Below are positions 10,306-19,692 of a stretch of 64,000 nucleotides of DNA, one piece after another; position 1 is the stretch's first letter; every line of letters starts with the position of its first letter. Source of the DNA: Naumovozyma dairenensis CBS 421 (taxonomy: Eukaryota; Ascomycota; Saccharomycetes; Saccharomycetales; Saccharomycetaceae); NCBI RefSeq assembly GCF_000227115.2, contig NC_016479.1, forward strand, positions 310,001-374,000, in the 5' to 3' direction. The notes under the pieces were generated by a model. It searched no databases. It saw nothing but the letters and a program-made list of their open reading frames with translations, and had not been told where the DNA came from. The position numbers were made by a program, and so were the translations under genes.

Positions 10306-11061
10306 AAGCTAAGGAAAGTCCCAGGAACCCCAGGTCTGATTATAGAAAAGGAGGACATCAAAGTTACCAAACAAGAATATAACCAAAAGGTGAAATGGAT
10401 GCAACAAATCATTGGACTCGCATCTTATGTTGGTTACAAATACAGATTTGATTTATTATACTACATTAACGTACTAGCAAGACATACATTATATCCAAGT
10501 GGTACGGTAATCCAATTAGCTAAAGAACTGATCCAATATTTATGGAACACAAGAGGAAGGAAATTAATATGGTTGAAATCAAACAATTCAAATACCCACA
10601 ATAAATTGAATATAATATGTGACGCTTCATTCGCAAACCAAGAAAACTTCAAGTCTCAATACGGTCATATAATAAAGCTGAATGATAACATTATTGCCGG
10701 AACTTCATCCAAAAGTACTATCACATGCTCTTCATCAACAGAAGCAGAATTATACTCTGTTAGCCAAGCTATTCCTCAATTTGAATTATTAACGGCCCTA
10801 GTAAAAGAAATCGAAGATAAAACTATAGAACCGAAATTGATCTCTGATAGCCAACCAGGAATAGCCTCCATGAAAAACAATGATGAAAAAATTATGAAGA
10901 AAAAGTTTTATGCAATTAGACTACTAAGATTAAAAGAAGAGATAAAAGAAAAGGATATCAAACTCGAATATATTAACACTAAGGAAAACATCGCAGACAT
11001 TCTTACTAAACCACTACCAGTAAAAACTTTTACTGAGTTAACCAAGGATTGGATATATTAA
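10306..11061 (+). CDS. Ty Pol (TYB-like) C-terminus: end of reverse transcriptase and RNase H
   Basis: Open from the first base after the gap to TAA at 11059-11061 (251 codons). It begins KLRKVPGTPGLI, matching the Ty1 reverse transcriptase to RNase H linker PGTPGLI, and continues with IGLASYVGYKYRFDLLYYIN. RNase H features follow: a CDASFANQ segment with the catalytic Asp, STEAELYS with the catalytic Glu, SDSQPG with the next Asp, and the copia-family ending ENIADILTKPLPVKTF. The reading frame is intact here. Upstream protease, integrase and most of reverse transcriptase are not in the sequence. Confidence 0.92.
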   Translation, partial: KLRKVPGTPGLIIEKEDIKVTKQEYNQKVKWMQQIIGLASYVGYKYRFDLLYYINVLARHTLYPSGTVIQLAKELIQYLWNTRGRKLIWLKSNNSNTHNKLNIICDASFANQENFKSQYGHIIKLNDNIIAGTSSKSTITCSSSTEAELYSVSQAIPQFELLTALVKEIEDKTIEPKLISDSQPGIASMKNNDEKIMKKKFYAIRLLRLKEEIKEKDIKLEYINTKENIADILTKPLPVKTFTELTKDWIY

Positions 11062-11074
11062 CGCTATTCAACCA

Positions 11075-11083
11075 TGGGCGGTA
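11075..11083 (+). promoter_or_regulatory. Polypurine tract (plus-strand primer)
   Basis: TGGGCGGTA directly precedes the 3' LTR. It is close to the GGGTGGTA polypurine tract of Ty1. Confidence 0.75.
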
Positions 11084-11498
11084 TGCTGGAACCGAACATT
11101 CTATAGATGCATAGGATAAGAATCTTAAGAGCAAGATTAGTCATAGAGTAGATCCAAGATAGAACATAAGTTCTGGAACTCTATGGAACATTACGAAATA
11201 TGATTCTAGAAAATAATAGAAAAGTTGTAAGAATATTACTAAGAAAAATTTATAGATTAGAATAGGCTTATCCGACTACGTCTGAATATCTCCGGTTCTT
11301 ATGTGAAGATAATATTTCTGTCCAAATGAGAAATTATATAAAGGACATGAAATGCAAGAATGTTAGGTATTAGTTTAAATACACTTTTAATTATATAATA
11401 TATAAAAACCACGAAGAAAACATTGTATATTATTAATAAATGATTGAAACATATAAATCTGATATTGCTCCACAAGATAAGATCCCAAAATCTCATCA
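11084..11498 (+). repeat. 3' LTR of the Ty element
   Basis: 415 bp, starting TGCTGGAACC and ending CTCATCA, followed by the target duplication ATTTT. It differs from the 5' LTR by about three substitutions and about eight small indels. Confidence 0.95.
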
Positions 11499-11941
11499 AT
11501 TTTTGTTTTTAGTTTATGTATGAATTATGTATATTATAAATAGCACATTTTATGAAGGAACAATTTTTTTCCGAAGCATTTTTGATATGTAAGATTAGAT
11601 TAACATATGTATCATATTATTTGTTTTGTTTTGTTTCATAGTGTATTCTTTCCCTTCAAGTATAAAAATATATAAAGAAAGGAGTATTATGCTTGGAAGA
11701 GAAAGAAAAAAAGAAAGACAAGTAAGTAAGGCACAGTTTTTTTTAGTTAATTTCTTTAGTTTAGTTAAATCAACGCTAAGATATTACGTATTTAAATTTA
11801 AATATTTAAATATTTAAATATTTATTTATTTATTTGTTTATTTGGTTGTTTGTTTATTTGTTTGTTTGTTTGTTATAATTTTTTTCACAAAAAATAATAT
11901 GGGAAGAAAAAAAGAGACTTATAAAGTAAGGAAAAAAAAGA
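11499..11941. other. Intergenic region between the Ty element and the SCS2 3' end
   Basis: Very AT-rich. 11790-11874 is a low-complexity tract of overlapping ATTTAAAT palindromes running into TTTATTTG/TTTG repeats. A CCGAA-containing T-rich stretch at about 11566-11576 recalls a centromere CDEIII core but lacks the other elements. No gene. Confidence 0.6.
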
Positions 11942-13042
11942 TCATGAATACAACCAACGTAATAGGAAGGCTAATAAAGCGATCACTATGAATGGTACAA
12001 TATTCATTGAACCTTCAGAGGTAGTAGTAGTAGCGGTAGTAGAAGTGGTTTTAGCTGTAGCGGTATCTTCATCACTACTAGTGGTAGTAGTGGTAGAAGT
12101 AGATGGAGCAACCTTTGGGGTGTTATCTAATTCTTCACTTTCATCATCGATTAATTTCTTTTCTTCAACGATAGTTGGTTTTTCCTTTACTTCTTCTTGT
12201 TGTTGCTGTTGTTTCATTTGTTGGTTCAATGGTTCTTTTTCTTCTGTTGTATGTTCTTCAGTGGCAATTGGTTGTTGTTGTTGTTGTTGGATATCTATAG
12301 TTTGTTTTTGTTCTTGTTGTTCTTGTGTTGGTTGAGTGGTTTTATTTATTAAATATTTGACTTTAATTTTCTTTGAGACAGCTTGTTGTTTAAATTCTGA
12401 TTCCAAATCGTTCCAAATCTCTGAGACGTTTTTATTAGTCAAATCGTAAGGAGCAGGAAGTGTAATGACTAAGAATTTGTCACGACATTTGAAATCAGAA
12501 GCTGGTTCTTCAGTCAAACCTAGAAAGATGACTTGAATTTGTACCGTTTCACCAGGTTCTACGATGGCAGCATTTGGTCTAACACAGTAAAATTTTGGAG
12601 CAGTAGTTTTCACTTTGAATGCGATTGTTTGCTCCGAATTGTTCGTAATGGAAGCATATTCAGTAGATTGTTCAATTAATGGAGCTATAAAAAAAAGCAG
12701 GAAAGATATATGTTGAATTGTTAGTAATTGTGCTTTAATATGGATGAGTTATCTTTTGTGTGTGTGGGGGGCTGTTCTGTCTCCTCCTCCAATGTTTATT
12801 ATTATTTACTGCGTATAGTTTTGAGGTTTTTATTTCCTTCTTTTCTCTTGGCAATCCACTTGTATATTGGATGGCACCAGCTTTTGTAACGTGAATGAAT
12901 GTGAGTGGTTAAAGAAATAAGGAGGGCAGAAACAGAAACAGAAACAGAACCCAGATTGACAGGGATACGGGAATGTTAAAGATATTAGTTATGACATACA
13001 TTTATACTCCAAAACGTCGGGTTTGATTTCCACAGCAGACAT
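11942..13042 (-). CDS. SCS2: VAP-family ER membrane protein Scs2, two exons
   Basis: Tail-anchored ER VAP homolog that binds FFAT-motif proteins and phosphoinositides at ER-plasma membrane contacts and affects INO1 regulation. Exon 1 is 13042-13000 (MSAVEIKPDVLEYK plus one base); the intron is 12999-12685; exon 2 is 12684-11942. Spliced length is 261 aa. Splicing restores the MSP-domain start (then SPLIEQSTEYASI) seen in S. cerevisiae Scs2. The MSP domain runs to about residue 130 with the TTAPKFYCVRPNAA core, followed by a Gln/Thr/Glu-rich linker and a C-terminal hydrophobic anchor (IVPFIVIALLAFLLRWLY). The S. cerevisiae ohnologs are SCS2 (no intron, as I recall) and SCS22 (intron; next to MAP2). 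This copy is next to MAP2 and GLO3, combining both settings. Confidence 0.93.
12685..12999 (-). other. Spliceosomal intron of SCS2 (315 bp)
   Basis: On the coding strand it starts GTATGT (12999-12994), has the exact branch sequence TACTAAC (12726-12720) and ends TATAG at 12685. Joining the flanks keeps frame and completes the conserved N-terminus. Confidence 0.92.
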
Positions 13043-13581
13043 TATTTGTGTGATTGGGTAGATGATTGATAAATAGAGAGTACAGGTTTAATACAACTAT
13101 TGAAGAGTTGCTAGAGTATAGAGCTTAGATGTACCTCTGTCTAGTTAAAAAATAATGGATCATACGTGTAGTATAGTATAGTGTAGTATTCCGACTATGA
13201 TGGCATAATTGGCGATAATGACAATAACTAACGAGCTGACAATAACTCTTTGCTGTGCGTAAAGGCGAGAAAAAGGGAAAAATTGTTATATTGGTGTTGT
13301 TGTGTTAGGGTAACACCCCTGGGCCCTGGGCCCTGGGCTCTGGGGTGGGCAAGGTGGCTGTGGTGACTGGGTTTTCAAACATAGAGATAGAGGGAGTGAG
13401 AGTTCAGCGGCTGCTGCTCCTCAAATACAAATACGTCCATAGGTAGAGATTTTATTTGTTTTTTTGTTCGTTTATACGTACAGGGAGGGAACTTATATAT
13501 ATATATATCTTACTTATACTCATCACCCACTCACTCACAGTACAAGGAGTATCCATATCCATTCATTCACAGTCGCCCGGG
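13043..13581. other. Intergenic region upstream of SCS2 and downstream of MAP2
   Basis: Contains the SCS2 promoter and MAP2 terminator. Notable are a GC-rich heptamer repeat CCCTGGG x3 plus CTCTGGG at 13317-13344 and a TATATATATATAT tract near 13496-13508. No gene seen. Confidence 0.6.
13317..13344. repeat. GC-rich heptamer tandem repeat
   Basis: Three perfect CCCTGGG units followed by CTCTGGG. It contains overlapping GGGCCC palindromes and stands out sharply against the AT-rich surroundings. Confidence 0.85.
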
Positions 13582-14886
13582 CTAGTAATCTGGGCCCTTG
13601 GACACAACTTCCTTCTTATGTGGATGTAACAATATAGTATGCTCGAATTGAGCCGTATAGGACCCTTCAATGTCAACTAAGGGTGGATAATCTTGAACAA
13701 TACCTTGTCTCACTAATTGATTCAATGCAAACAGATATTTTTCCTCTCCTAGACGGTCCAGGTAACGACGACAAAATGGTAACGTACCAAATTTATCGTC
13801 AATGGTCTTTAATAATTTCTTAGCACTACTTAAACTTGGCATGGTGGTCACATTTGGTGTTCTAGCGTAATGTGAACATTCTCCATCAGTCACGACATAC
13901 CCACGTCCTGTAGACCCGAAAGTTTCAATGGCAAAATGTTCACCTTCTTCCATCTTCGTATTGTCTCCGTTTTTGACAATGGGGACTGATTTACCACCAT
14001 GAATTCTATATGGTCCAATATTATGTCCACATAAATTTCTACATGGTTTCACTTGGAAAGTTTCTCCATTAAGTTCCACTTCATAAGATTCCATCACTTC
14101 TTGAATGGCTTCCCCAATATCTGTCAATCTAACATCAATACCAGCTTCTTTAATACCCGTGTATGTAGCTTCACGCACCGCGGTAATCAAATTATCATAT
14201 TTATCATCAAATGAAACTGTCCATGCAGAATCAATAATGTTACCATTGACTTGAACACCAAAATCAACTTTCATAACATCTTCATGCTTCAAAACAGTCT
14301 TATCTCCAGCATTGGGTGTGAAATGCGCGGCAATATGATTTATTGAAAGACCAGTGGGGAACCCTATCCCTTGACTCTTTGGATTCTCCATACTATTCAA
14401 ATCTTCTGCTCCAGTAAATTTTCTAGTGGCATTCTCAATAATGTCCGCAATTTCTGTCAATGTCATACCAGGTTTCAATTTATTTTGAACATTCTTACGA
14501 ACACGACGATGTATCTCAGCACCTTTCCTAACTTCATTCCAATGAGTCTGATTCTCCATATCTCTACTTAAATAACGTCCTTCCTCATCAGTAGTCCTTT
14601 TCAAATTGAAATCTTGATCATAATTCATCCATTCACCTTCAGGATAAATTTCATCAGGATAAAATGTAACAATACTTTTAATATTGTTAGCTTTCTTCTT
14701 TTTCTTCTTCTTATTCTTCTTCTTTTTCGTTTCTTCACCATTTGCATCTTCTCCTCCTGCTACTGCATTAGTAAAAGGTTCAATTGTTGTACCAACGTCT
14801 TCTAACTCAGTAGTGGCTACTTGGTTGACACCATTTCCATGCTCATTTTTTTCATCTACTTTATTAACGGCAGCAGATACTTCCAT
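13582..14886 (-). CDS. MAP2: Methionine aminopeptidase 2
   Basis: Type 2 methionine aminopeptidase (M24 family) that removes the initiator Met from nascent cytosolic proteins. 434 aa against about 421 in S. cerevisiae. A Lys-rich N-terminal extension (residues about 55-68) is the ribosome-associating feature of eukaryotic MetAP2. Metal-ligand motifs are all visible: the two Asp in [16 protein letters not shown], the His in [11 protein letters not shown], Glu in [11 protein letters not shown] and Glu in [10 protein letters not shown]. It is divergent from MRP21, the same pair and orientation as YBL091C/YBL090W in S. cerevisiae. Confidence 0.96.
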   Translation of the reverse strand: MEVSAAVNKVDEKNEHGNGVNQVATTELEDVGTTIEPFTNAVAGGEDANGEETKKKKNKKKKKKKANNIKSIVTFYPDEIYPEGEWMNYDQDFNLKRTTDEEGRYLSRDMENQTHWNEVRKGAEIHRRVRKNVQNKLKPGMTLTEIADIIENATRKFTGAEDLNSMENPKSQGIGFPTGLSINHIAAHFTPNAGDKTVLKHEDVMKVDFGVQVNGNIIDSAWTVSFDDKYDNLITAVREATYTGIKEAGIDVRLTDIGEAIQEVMESYEVELNGETFQVKPCRNLCGHNIGPYRIHGGKSVPIVKNGDNTKMEEGEHFAIETFGSTGRGYVVTDGECSHYARTPNVTTMPSLSSAKKLLKTIDDKFGTLPFCRRYLDRLGEEKYLFALNQLVRQGIVQDYPPLVDIEGSYTAQFEHTILLHPHKKEVVSKGPDY

Positions 14887-15221
14887 TCCTGTAAAATATT
14901 CTTCAATTGATGTGCTCGTAACAACGATATTCTTATAAAAAAACCTTATCTACACACCCTTCCTTTAAAGGAAAGCATATAATCAAAAATTGCGAATTAC
15001 CAACATGTTGCTGCCAAAGAATTTCTATGAATTTTTTCACCTTTACCAAAAAATAATTAAATTCATCCTTTCTGTAAGGAAAAACTAGCCCGCGGTATTC
15101 CGTAAAACCTTAAACAAATATACAACATATCTACATAATTGATATTACAAGTAATACCTTTACAAATCAACTACGTAATAAGCTCAAAGATCAGAAAACA
15201 ACCACCAGCACCTTACATAAG
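14887..15221. other. Divergent promoter between MAP2 and MRP21
   Basis: 335 bp shared promoter with no open frame worth calling. I see no strong named motif. Confidence 0.5.
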
Positions 15222-15806
15222 ATGTCTAAACTAAATACATTATTACCCCTCAGGATAATAACAAAAAGGTCCATATCCGAAAACATAGTACTATCAAATA
15301 AAGGTAATAATAATAACAACTCTTCATTCCCTACTCCTGATGAATTAAACCCACTTTCTCATTTAAACCTTAACCTTAACTTCGATAAGAAGGGAAATGG
15401 GAATGATAATAATAATAATAGTAATGGCATCTTACCCACGCCCGCATTCGCCAGATCAAACATGAACTCACCACCACCCCCACCACCATCGGCATTACGA
15501 CAAGTAGACGTACCAAACTTGATGAGATTGAACCCTAGAGAAGCAGCAATGGGATCCAAATTAATAGACACATATGCAGGTAGAGTCATCGACGTAAGGA
15601 ATGGGAATACAATTGCAGGAATGAGAAGTTTAAACTCATTAATTTTTAGTAATGAAATTAATAAAGATAGAAGGAAACAACAATTTTATATGAAACCAGG
15701 GAAAGCTGCTGAATTAAAGAAATCATTGAGACATAGGAAAGTCTTCATGTTGGCTTTTAAGAGAATGATGGATGTAGTTAAGGATGCCAAGAGGAAGGGG
15801 TATTAA
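15222..15806 (+). CDS. MRP21: Mitochondrial small-subunit ribosomal protein bS21m (Mrp21)
   Basis: Component of the mitochondrial 37S ribosomal subunit. 194 aa against about 177 in S. cerevisiae. The first 35 residues are rich in Leu, Arg, Lys and Ser, with few acidic residues, as in an import presequence. The middle holds Asn and Pro runs (PPPPPPS near residue 86). The C-terminal third (RNGNTIAGMRSLNSLIFSNE through KSLRHRKVFMLAFKRMMDVV) carries the basic S21-type region. Neighbours MAP2 and, in the ancestral order, AVT5/6 support the assignment; the AVT gene is not present here. Confidence 0.85.
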   Translation: MSKLNTLLPLRIITKRSISENIVLSNKGNNNNNSSFPTPDELNPLSHLNLNLNFDKKGNGNDNNNNSNGILPTPAFARSNMNSPPPPPPSALRQVDVPNLMRLNPREAAMGSKLIDTYAGRVIDVRNGNTIAGMRSLNSLIFSNEINKDRRKQQFYMKPGKAAELKKSLRHRKVFMLAFKRMMDVVKDAKRKGY

Positions 15807-16530
15807 AAAAGTTCACCCCTCCCCCTCATGGATACTTACCTGCCCACTTTAACTTGTATATAAACACAAAACAACAACATACAGTTTACGAAGACAATAT
15901 AATATATTTTCTAATATATTCTAAAAATGAAGGATTTTCCCCTAATATATAATAAACAGAAACTATATAATTATGGATAGTCCTTCTAAATAGTCAGTCT
16001 GTCTATAAGATGCCGATAACGCGACGCTTTTGATGAGACGCGTAAGAAGAAAAATGGAAACTTTATCAAATTTTGACATGTTTTGAATAACTGGAATGTT
16101 TCACAGGAAGGAAGATCAAACTTTATTTGACTTTTACTTACGTATTTTAGTGTCCAGTTTAGTATCCCGTGATAACTGTCAATATTACCGATCCGATATA
16201 CATTTTGATAGCTACTTCAAGTAAACGTATAATTCCGTTAATAATCAAAGGTTATTTTTTTCCAACTGATTTCTATCTAAAACACATAAACATCGTCAGC
16301 TGGGTATCCGAGACACGACAAGATAAGAAAACCAACTTCATTTCATTCCTTTTAGCAAAACATTGCTCCCTTTTATTTTATTTGTCCCTTGGAAACTTAG
16401 TGTCGTACAGATTACAGATATATCCATATCCTCATATTGCCATCTCATCGAGAACCAAAACATCGTTTCTTTTCACATAAACATATCATTAGAAACAACT
16501 TAGCCAAAAATATTAGCAATATAAATCACT
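15807..16530. other. Intergenic region between MRP21 and SHO1
   Basis: 724 bp in tandem orientation. Holds the MRP21 terminator and SHO1 promoter, with an ACGCGT MCB-like hexamer at 16038-16043 and a nearby ACGCGA. The vacuolar transporter gene expected here from the ancestral order (AVT5/AVT6) is absent. Confidence 0.5.
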
Positions 16531-17634
16531 ATGGCAATCCCAGATAGAGCTCAAGCTAAAGCACAACGAACAAGAAATCGTATTAACCATTCATTTAATG
16601 GCCAAAATTTATTCGGTGATCCATTCGCTATGTCCACTCTATCTATTGCAATAATAGCATGGATCATAACAATAGCTGGTTCTATATCTTCCGCTGCAGA
16701 TAATGAAGCATTCCCACGATTTACATGGTGGGGGATCGCTTATCAATTCATAATAATTGTCATACTAATGATCTTCTACTCATATGATCTAATAAATTAC
16801 TATAAACTATTCTTAACAGGGTCCATATCAATCGCATTCGTATATACAACTAATAGTGCTACAAATTTAGTATATTCTGATGGTTCAAGGAAAGCTGCCG
16901 CTTCAGCAGGAGTAATATTATTATCAATAGTTAATTTGATTTGGGTCTTTTATTTCGGTGGTGATAACGCTTCCCCAACAAATAGATGGATAGATTCATT
17001 CTCATTTAATGGTATAAAACCTTCTCCTTACCAAAGTCTAATATTGAAATCATATCGTCGTCGTTCCATGAATCATAAGAATGGCCGATTACCTACAAAT
17101 AACAATAATAATAATAACACTAGTGGTTACAACAACAATATTACCTCTTTGGATAATAATGGGACTTCAATAGCGGCAAACGATGATGGATTTTATCAAA
17201 CGGGTCCACTTCAACACTATGTCTCATCAACTGCATTAACTGGATTCGAAAATACTGAACCATCTTCTCATTTTAATGGTTCCATTCAACAGTTACCAAA
17301 TTATGATAACAACAACAACAACAACAACACGGCTCATCACGAAAATTCACAGAATGTAAACACTTACATGACTGAGACATCTAACGGGAATACAGCAACG
17401 TCAATGGGTGACACTTTAGGATTATATAGTGAATTAGATGATGATAATTTTACATATACAGTCAAAGCGTTGTATTCATATCAAGCTGATGATGCAGATG
17501 CTTATGAAATTTCATTTGATCAAGGTGAAATTTTAAAAGTGTCAGATATAGAGGGAAGATGGTGGAAGGCAAAGAGAGAAAATGGTCAAACGGGGATTAT
17601 TCCAAGTAACTACGTCGAATTGATAGATACGTAA
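16531..17634 (+). CDS. SHO1: Osmosensor adaptor Sho1
   Basis: Plasma-membrane osmosensor and scaffold of the HOG MAPK pathway, also used in filamentous growth. 367 aa, matching the S. cerevisiae length. The cytosolic N-terminus is followed by four membrane segments between about residues 33 and 145, a low-complexity Asn-rich linker (Asn runs near 190 and 258), and a C-terminal SH3 domain at about 309-367 (YTVKALYSYQADDADAYEIS, the ALYSY motif, the WW pair, and a GIIPSNYVELID ending) that recruits Pbs2. Its position between MRP21 and RPL23 fits the YER118C/YER117W order. Confidence 0.97.
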   Translation: MAIPDRAQAKAQRTRNRINHSFNGQNLFGDPFAMSTLSIAIIAWIITIAGSISSAADNEAFPRFTWWGIAYQFIIIVILMIFYSYDLINYYKLFLTGSISIAFVYTTNSATNLVYSDGSRKAAASAGVILLSIVNLIWVFYFGGDNASPTNRWIDSFSFNGIKPSPYQSLILKSYRRRSMNHKNGRLPTNNNNNNNTSGYNNNITSLDNNGTSIAANDDGFYQTGPLQHYVSSTALTGFENTEPSSHFNGSIQQLPNYDNNNNNNNTAHHENSQNVNTYMTETSNGNTATSMGDTLGLYSELDDDNFTYTVKALYSYQADDADAYEISFDQGEILKVSDIEGRWWKAKRENGQTGIIPSNYVELIDT

Positions 17635-18140
17635 CATTGGTTGAGTACCACCTACAGTTTTCTTTTGTTTCTTCCCGTTTTCCAATATTCATCATTATAC
17701 TATTATACTTTATCAAATATTCACATCAGTTATAGTTTATTTATACATATATAATTTAGCTAATCATTACATTCATATAGTAACGCCTACCAGTATTGAA
17801 GAAATAGGAAACAATTGTCATCCTATGATTCGGCTGTTAGTTGCAGTTGAATAACTAAGAGTGTTGACCGTCTGGTAATCAACATTGGACTAATAAATCA
17901 TTATTTTTTTTTTGTCGACAACCGAACGTTAATGTGCCCTTTATTGATTCTACTTTGATTTTTTTCTTTTTTCTTTTTTTTCTTGAATTTCTATTATATT
18001 TTCATTTAAATTACTAAATACAAAGGAATATACTATTATATTATTATTATTTGTTTTTATTATTTTATAATAATGATCTAAAATTATTGAGATTTAGTTT
18101 AGTTTCCCCTCTGTTTTACTTCTTTATATACTTAGTTTGT
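17635..18140. other. Convergent intergenic region between SHO1 and RPL23
   Basis: 506 bp of AT-rich 3'-flanking sequence with T runs near 17904 and 17960-17980. It should hold both polyadenylation regions. No gene. Confidence 0.5.
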
Positions 18141-19151
18141 TTAAACGACAACACCAGAGTTAGAGGCAACTCTTGGCCACAAATCGGCACATTCTTTACC
18201 GACTGGACCAGTAATAGCTGAACCCTTCATTTCACCCTTTGGATTAGCAATGACACCAGCATTATCTTCAAAGTATAAGTAAACACCATCTTTTCTTCTC
18301 CATGATTTGGATTGACGAACAACAATAGCTGGCATAACTTTCTTTCTTAATTCTGGCTTACCCTTCTTAACAGTAGCCATAACCATATCACCTAAAGAGG
18401 CAGCAGGTAATCTACTTAATCTGGAACCAGAACCCTTGACAGCGATGATGTACAGGTTTCTAGCACCTGTGTTATCAGCACAGTTCATGATGGCACCAGT
18501 TGGTAAACCTAACTATATTAAAAAATTTGGCTATTATTTTTTTATTTCCTTACTTTTTATTAAAAGGATTTCAGTTCATAAAATTTATATGAGCCGAAAG
18601 GTATTAAAGAGAAGGAAATTATAATAATATTTTGAATTGTTAGTAAAAAGTATTCATTGTTAAATGTGCTATAGTGTTGTGAATGAGATTCGAAAATTGT
18701 TCCTGATCTATATGATAGTCTGTACTTTTGATCGTGTATCCAGGAATATAATGCTTGCATATTTGAGTTTTCAGCATTTTAGATGTGCTGTTTTGATGTC
18801 CACTTTCTTGTTCATTTGTTTTTATTAATAGTTTACGCTGAAGTCGTCGCTGTTGACATAGTTTTGGTATATTTCCATTTTCCATTCGAATATATCTTAT
18901 ATTGTAATGTAATCTTATAAATACTTTTAACCTAGTCTGTAAACCTCCTTCTACGTTGGTATTCGTAATTCTGTATTACATTCGATATGTCACATTTATT
19001 ATTTCCTAACTTGGTTTCATATAAAAAGATCGAATCAATCAATTTGTCCATAATTTCCACTATTGCATTTTTTTTTCTATAATTTGATAATTTTCAATAG
19101 TTTACATACAGAAATTCTGAATTTAGTACCTTGAGCACCGTTACCTGACAT
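18141..19151 (-). CDS. RPL23: Large-subunit ribosomal protein uL14 (Rpl23), two exons
   Basis: 60S ribosomal protein at the subunit interface. Exon 1 is 19151-19110, encoding [14 protein letters not shown]; the intron is 19109-18513; exon 2 is 18512-18141. Joined length is 137 aa, equal to S. cerevisiae Rpl23. Exon 2 starts [21 protein letters not shown] and ends NSGVVV, matching the family throughout, with strong high-expression codon bias. The first in-frame ATG of exon 2 (MNCADN at 18488) is internal, not the start. S. cerevisiae has two copies (YBL087C, YER117W); this one is divergent from SLX8, as YER117W is. A Rap1-type site lies about 340 bp upstream. Confidence 0.97.
18513..19109 (-). 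other. Spliceosomal intron of RPL23 (597 bp)
   Basis: Coding-strand donor GTATGT (19109-19104), branch TACTAAC (18645-18639), acceptor TATAG ending at 18513. I saw no snoRNA boxes inside it. Confidence 0.95.
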
Positions 19152-19692
19152 TTTTTGCTGGTTTTCTGTGTTATTTTTGGTACTTTTAGCTTTTGTTTAC
19201 AAATTGAACCTTGTCTTAATTATATGCCCTATCGTTAATATTACCTCTATAGATCAACTATTCCTTAACTCAGCGCCTACTGGAGAGCTGGGCAGGAAGG
19301 AACTCCTACCAAGGGTGTATGTTCTCCCTACTGTTCCTGTCAAAGAAGGATTCTAGGCCGAATATTAAACTAAATGTTCGAGAGAAATTGTTTCAGAGAG
19401 AATAGTGGGGGCGGGAAATATCTCAAAGACGGGAAATTTGGTAGAGACTGCGTCAAAAATATTTACAGTATGGCAAATGTTTATGAATGTACGGATGTTC
19501 AATAGATAATGCACTGATGTTGAAATGCAGTCTCGGCAAATGAAAGTGTGTAAACATTATTGAATGTGTAATGATGGAAACAATACCGAATTGACTATTG
19601 AAATCACTACAAGGTACTTTGGCTATTTTGTTTTTATGATTTTCTATGGTAGAAGGACCCAATAGACCGACCCTTCTCCTCAGAGGATAATT
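19152..19692. other. Divergent promoter between RPL23 and SLX8
   Basis: 541 bp serving both genes. One Rap1-type element is described separately. No additional gene. Confidence 0.55.
19487..19498 (-). promoter_or_regulatory. Rap1-type site of the RPL23 promoter
   Basis: On the RPL23 coding strand it reads ACATCCGTACAT, fitting the Rap1 consensus ACAYCCRTACAY. It lies 336-347 bp upstream of the start codon, a normal distance for a ribosomal-protein gene. Confidence 0.65.

Larger units (their letters stand above)
8098..11503 (+). mobile_element. Ty1/copia-family LTR retrotransposon with 5-bp target-site duplication (interior gapped)
   Basis: Two direct LTRs (8103-8514 and 11084-11498) bound a Gag start and a Pol end in the same orientation. 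Both LTRs begin TG and end CA, and the element is flanked by the identical 5-bp duplication ATTTT (8098-8102 and 11499-11503). A primer-binding site follows the 5' LTR and a polypurine tract precedes the 3' LTR. The interior contains 726 N (9580-10305). With only 3.4 kb between duplications, protease, integrase and most of reverse transcriptase are not represented. The element lies between the 3' ends of GLO3 and SCS2, where it breaks no gene. Confidence 0.95.

Noticed and set aside
11566..11576. T-rich CCGAA motif resembling the centromere CDEIII core
   Set aside because: There is no RTCACRTG CDEI about 80-160 bp away, nor a matching CDEII-CDEIII arrangement, and the ancestral YER/YBL block here is not pericentromeric in S. 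cerevisiae.
18640..18885. 81-codon frame inside the RPL23 intron
   Set aside because: It overlaps the branch point region, has no recognisable content, and intronic ORFs of this size are expected by chance.
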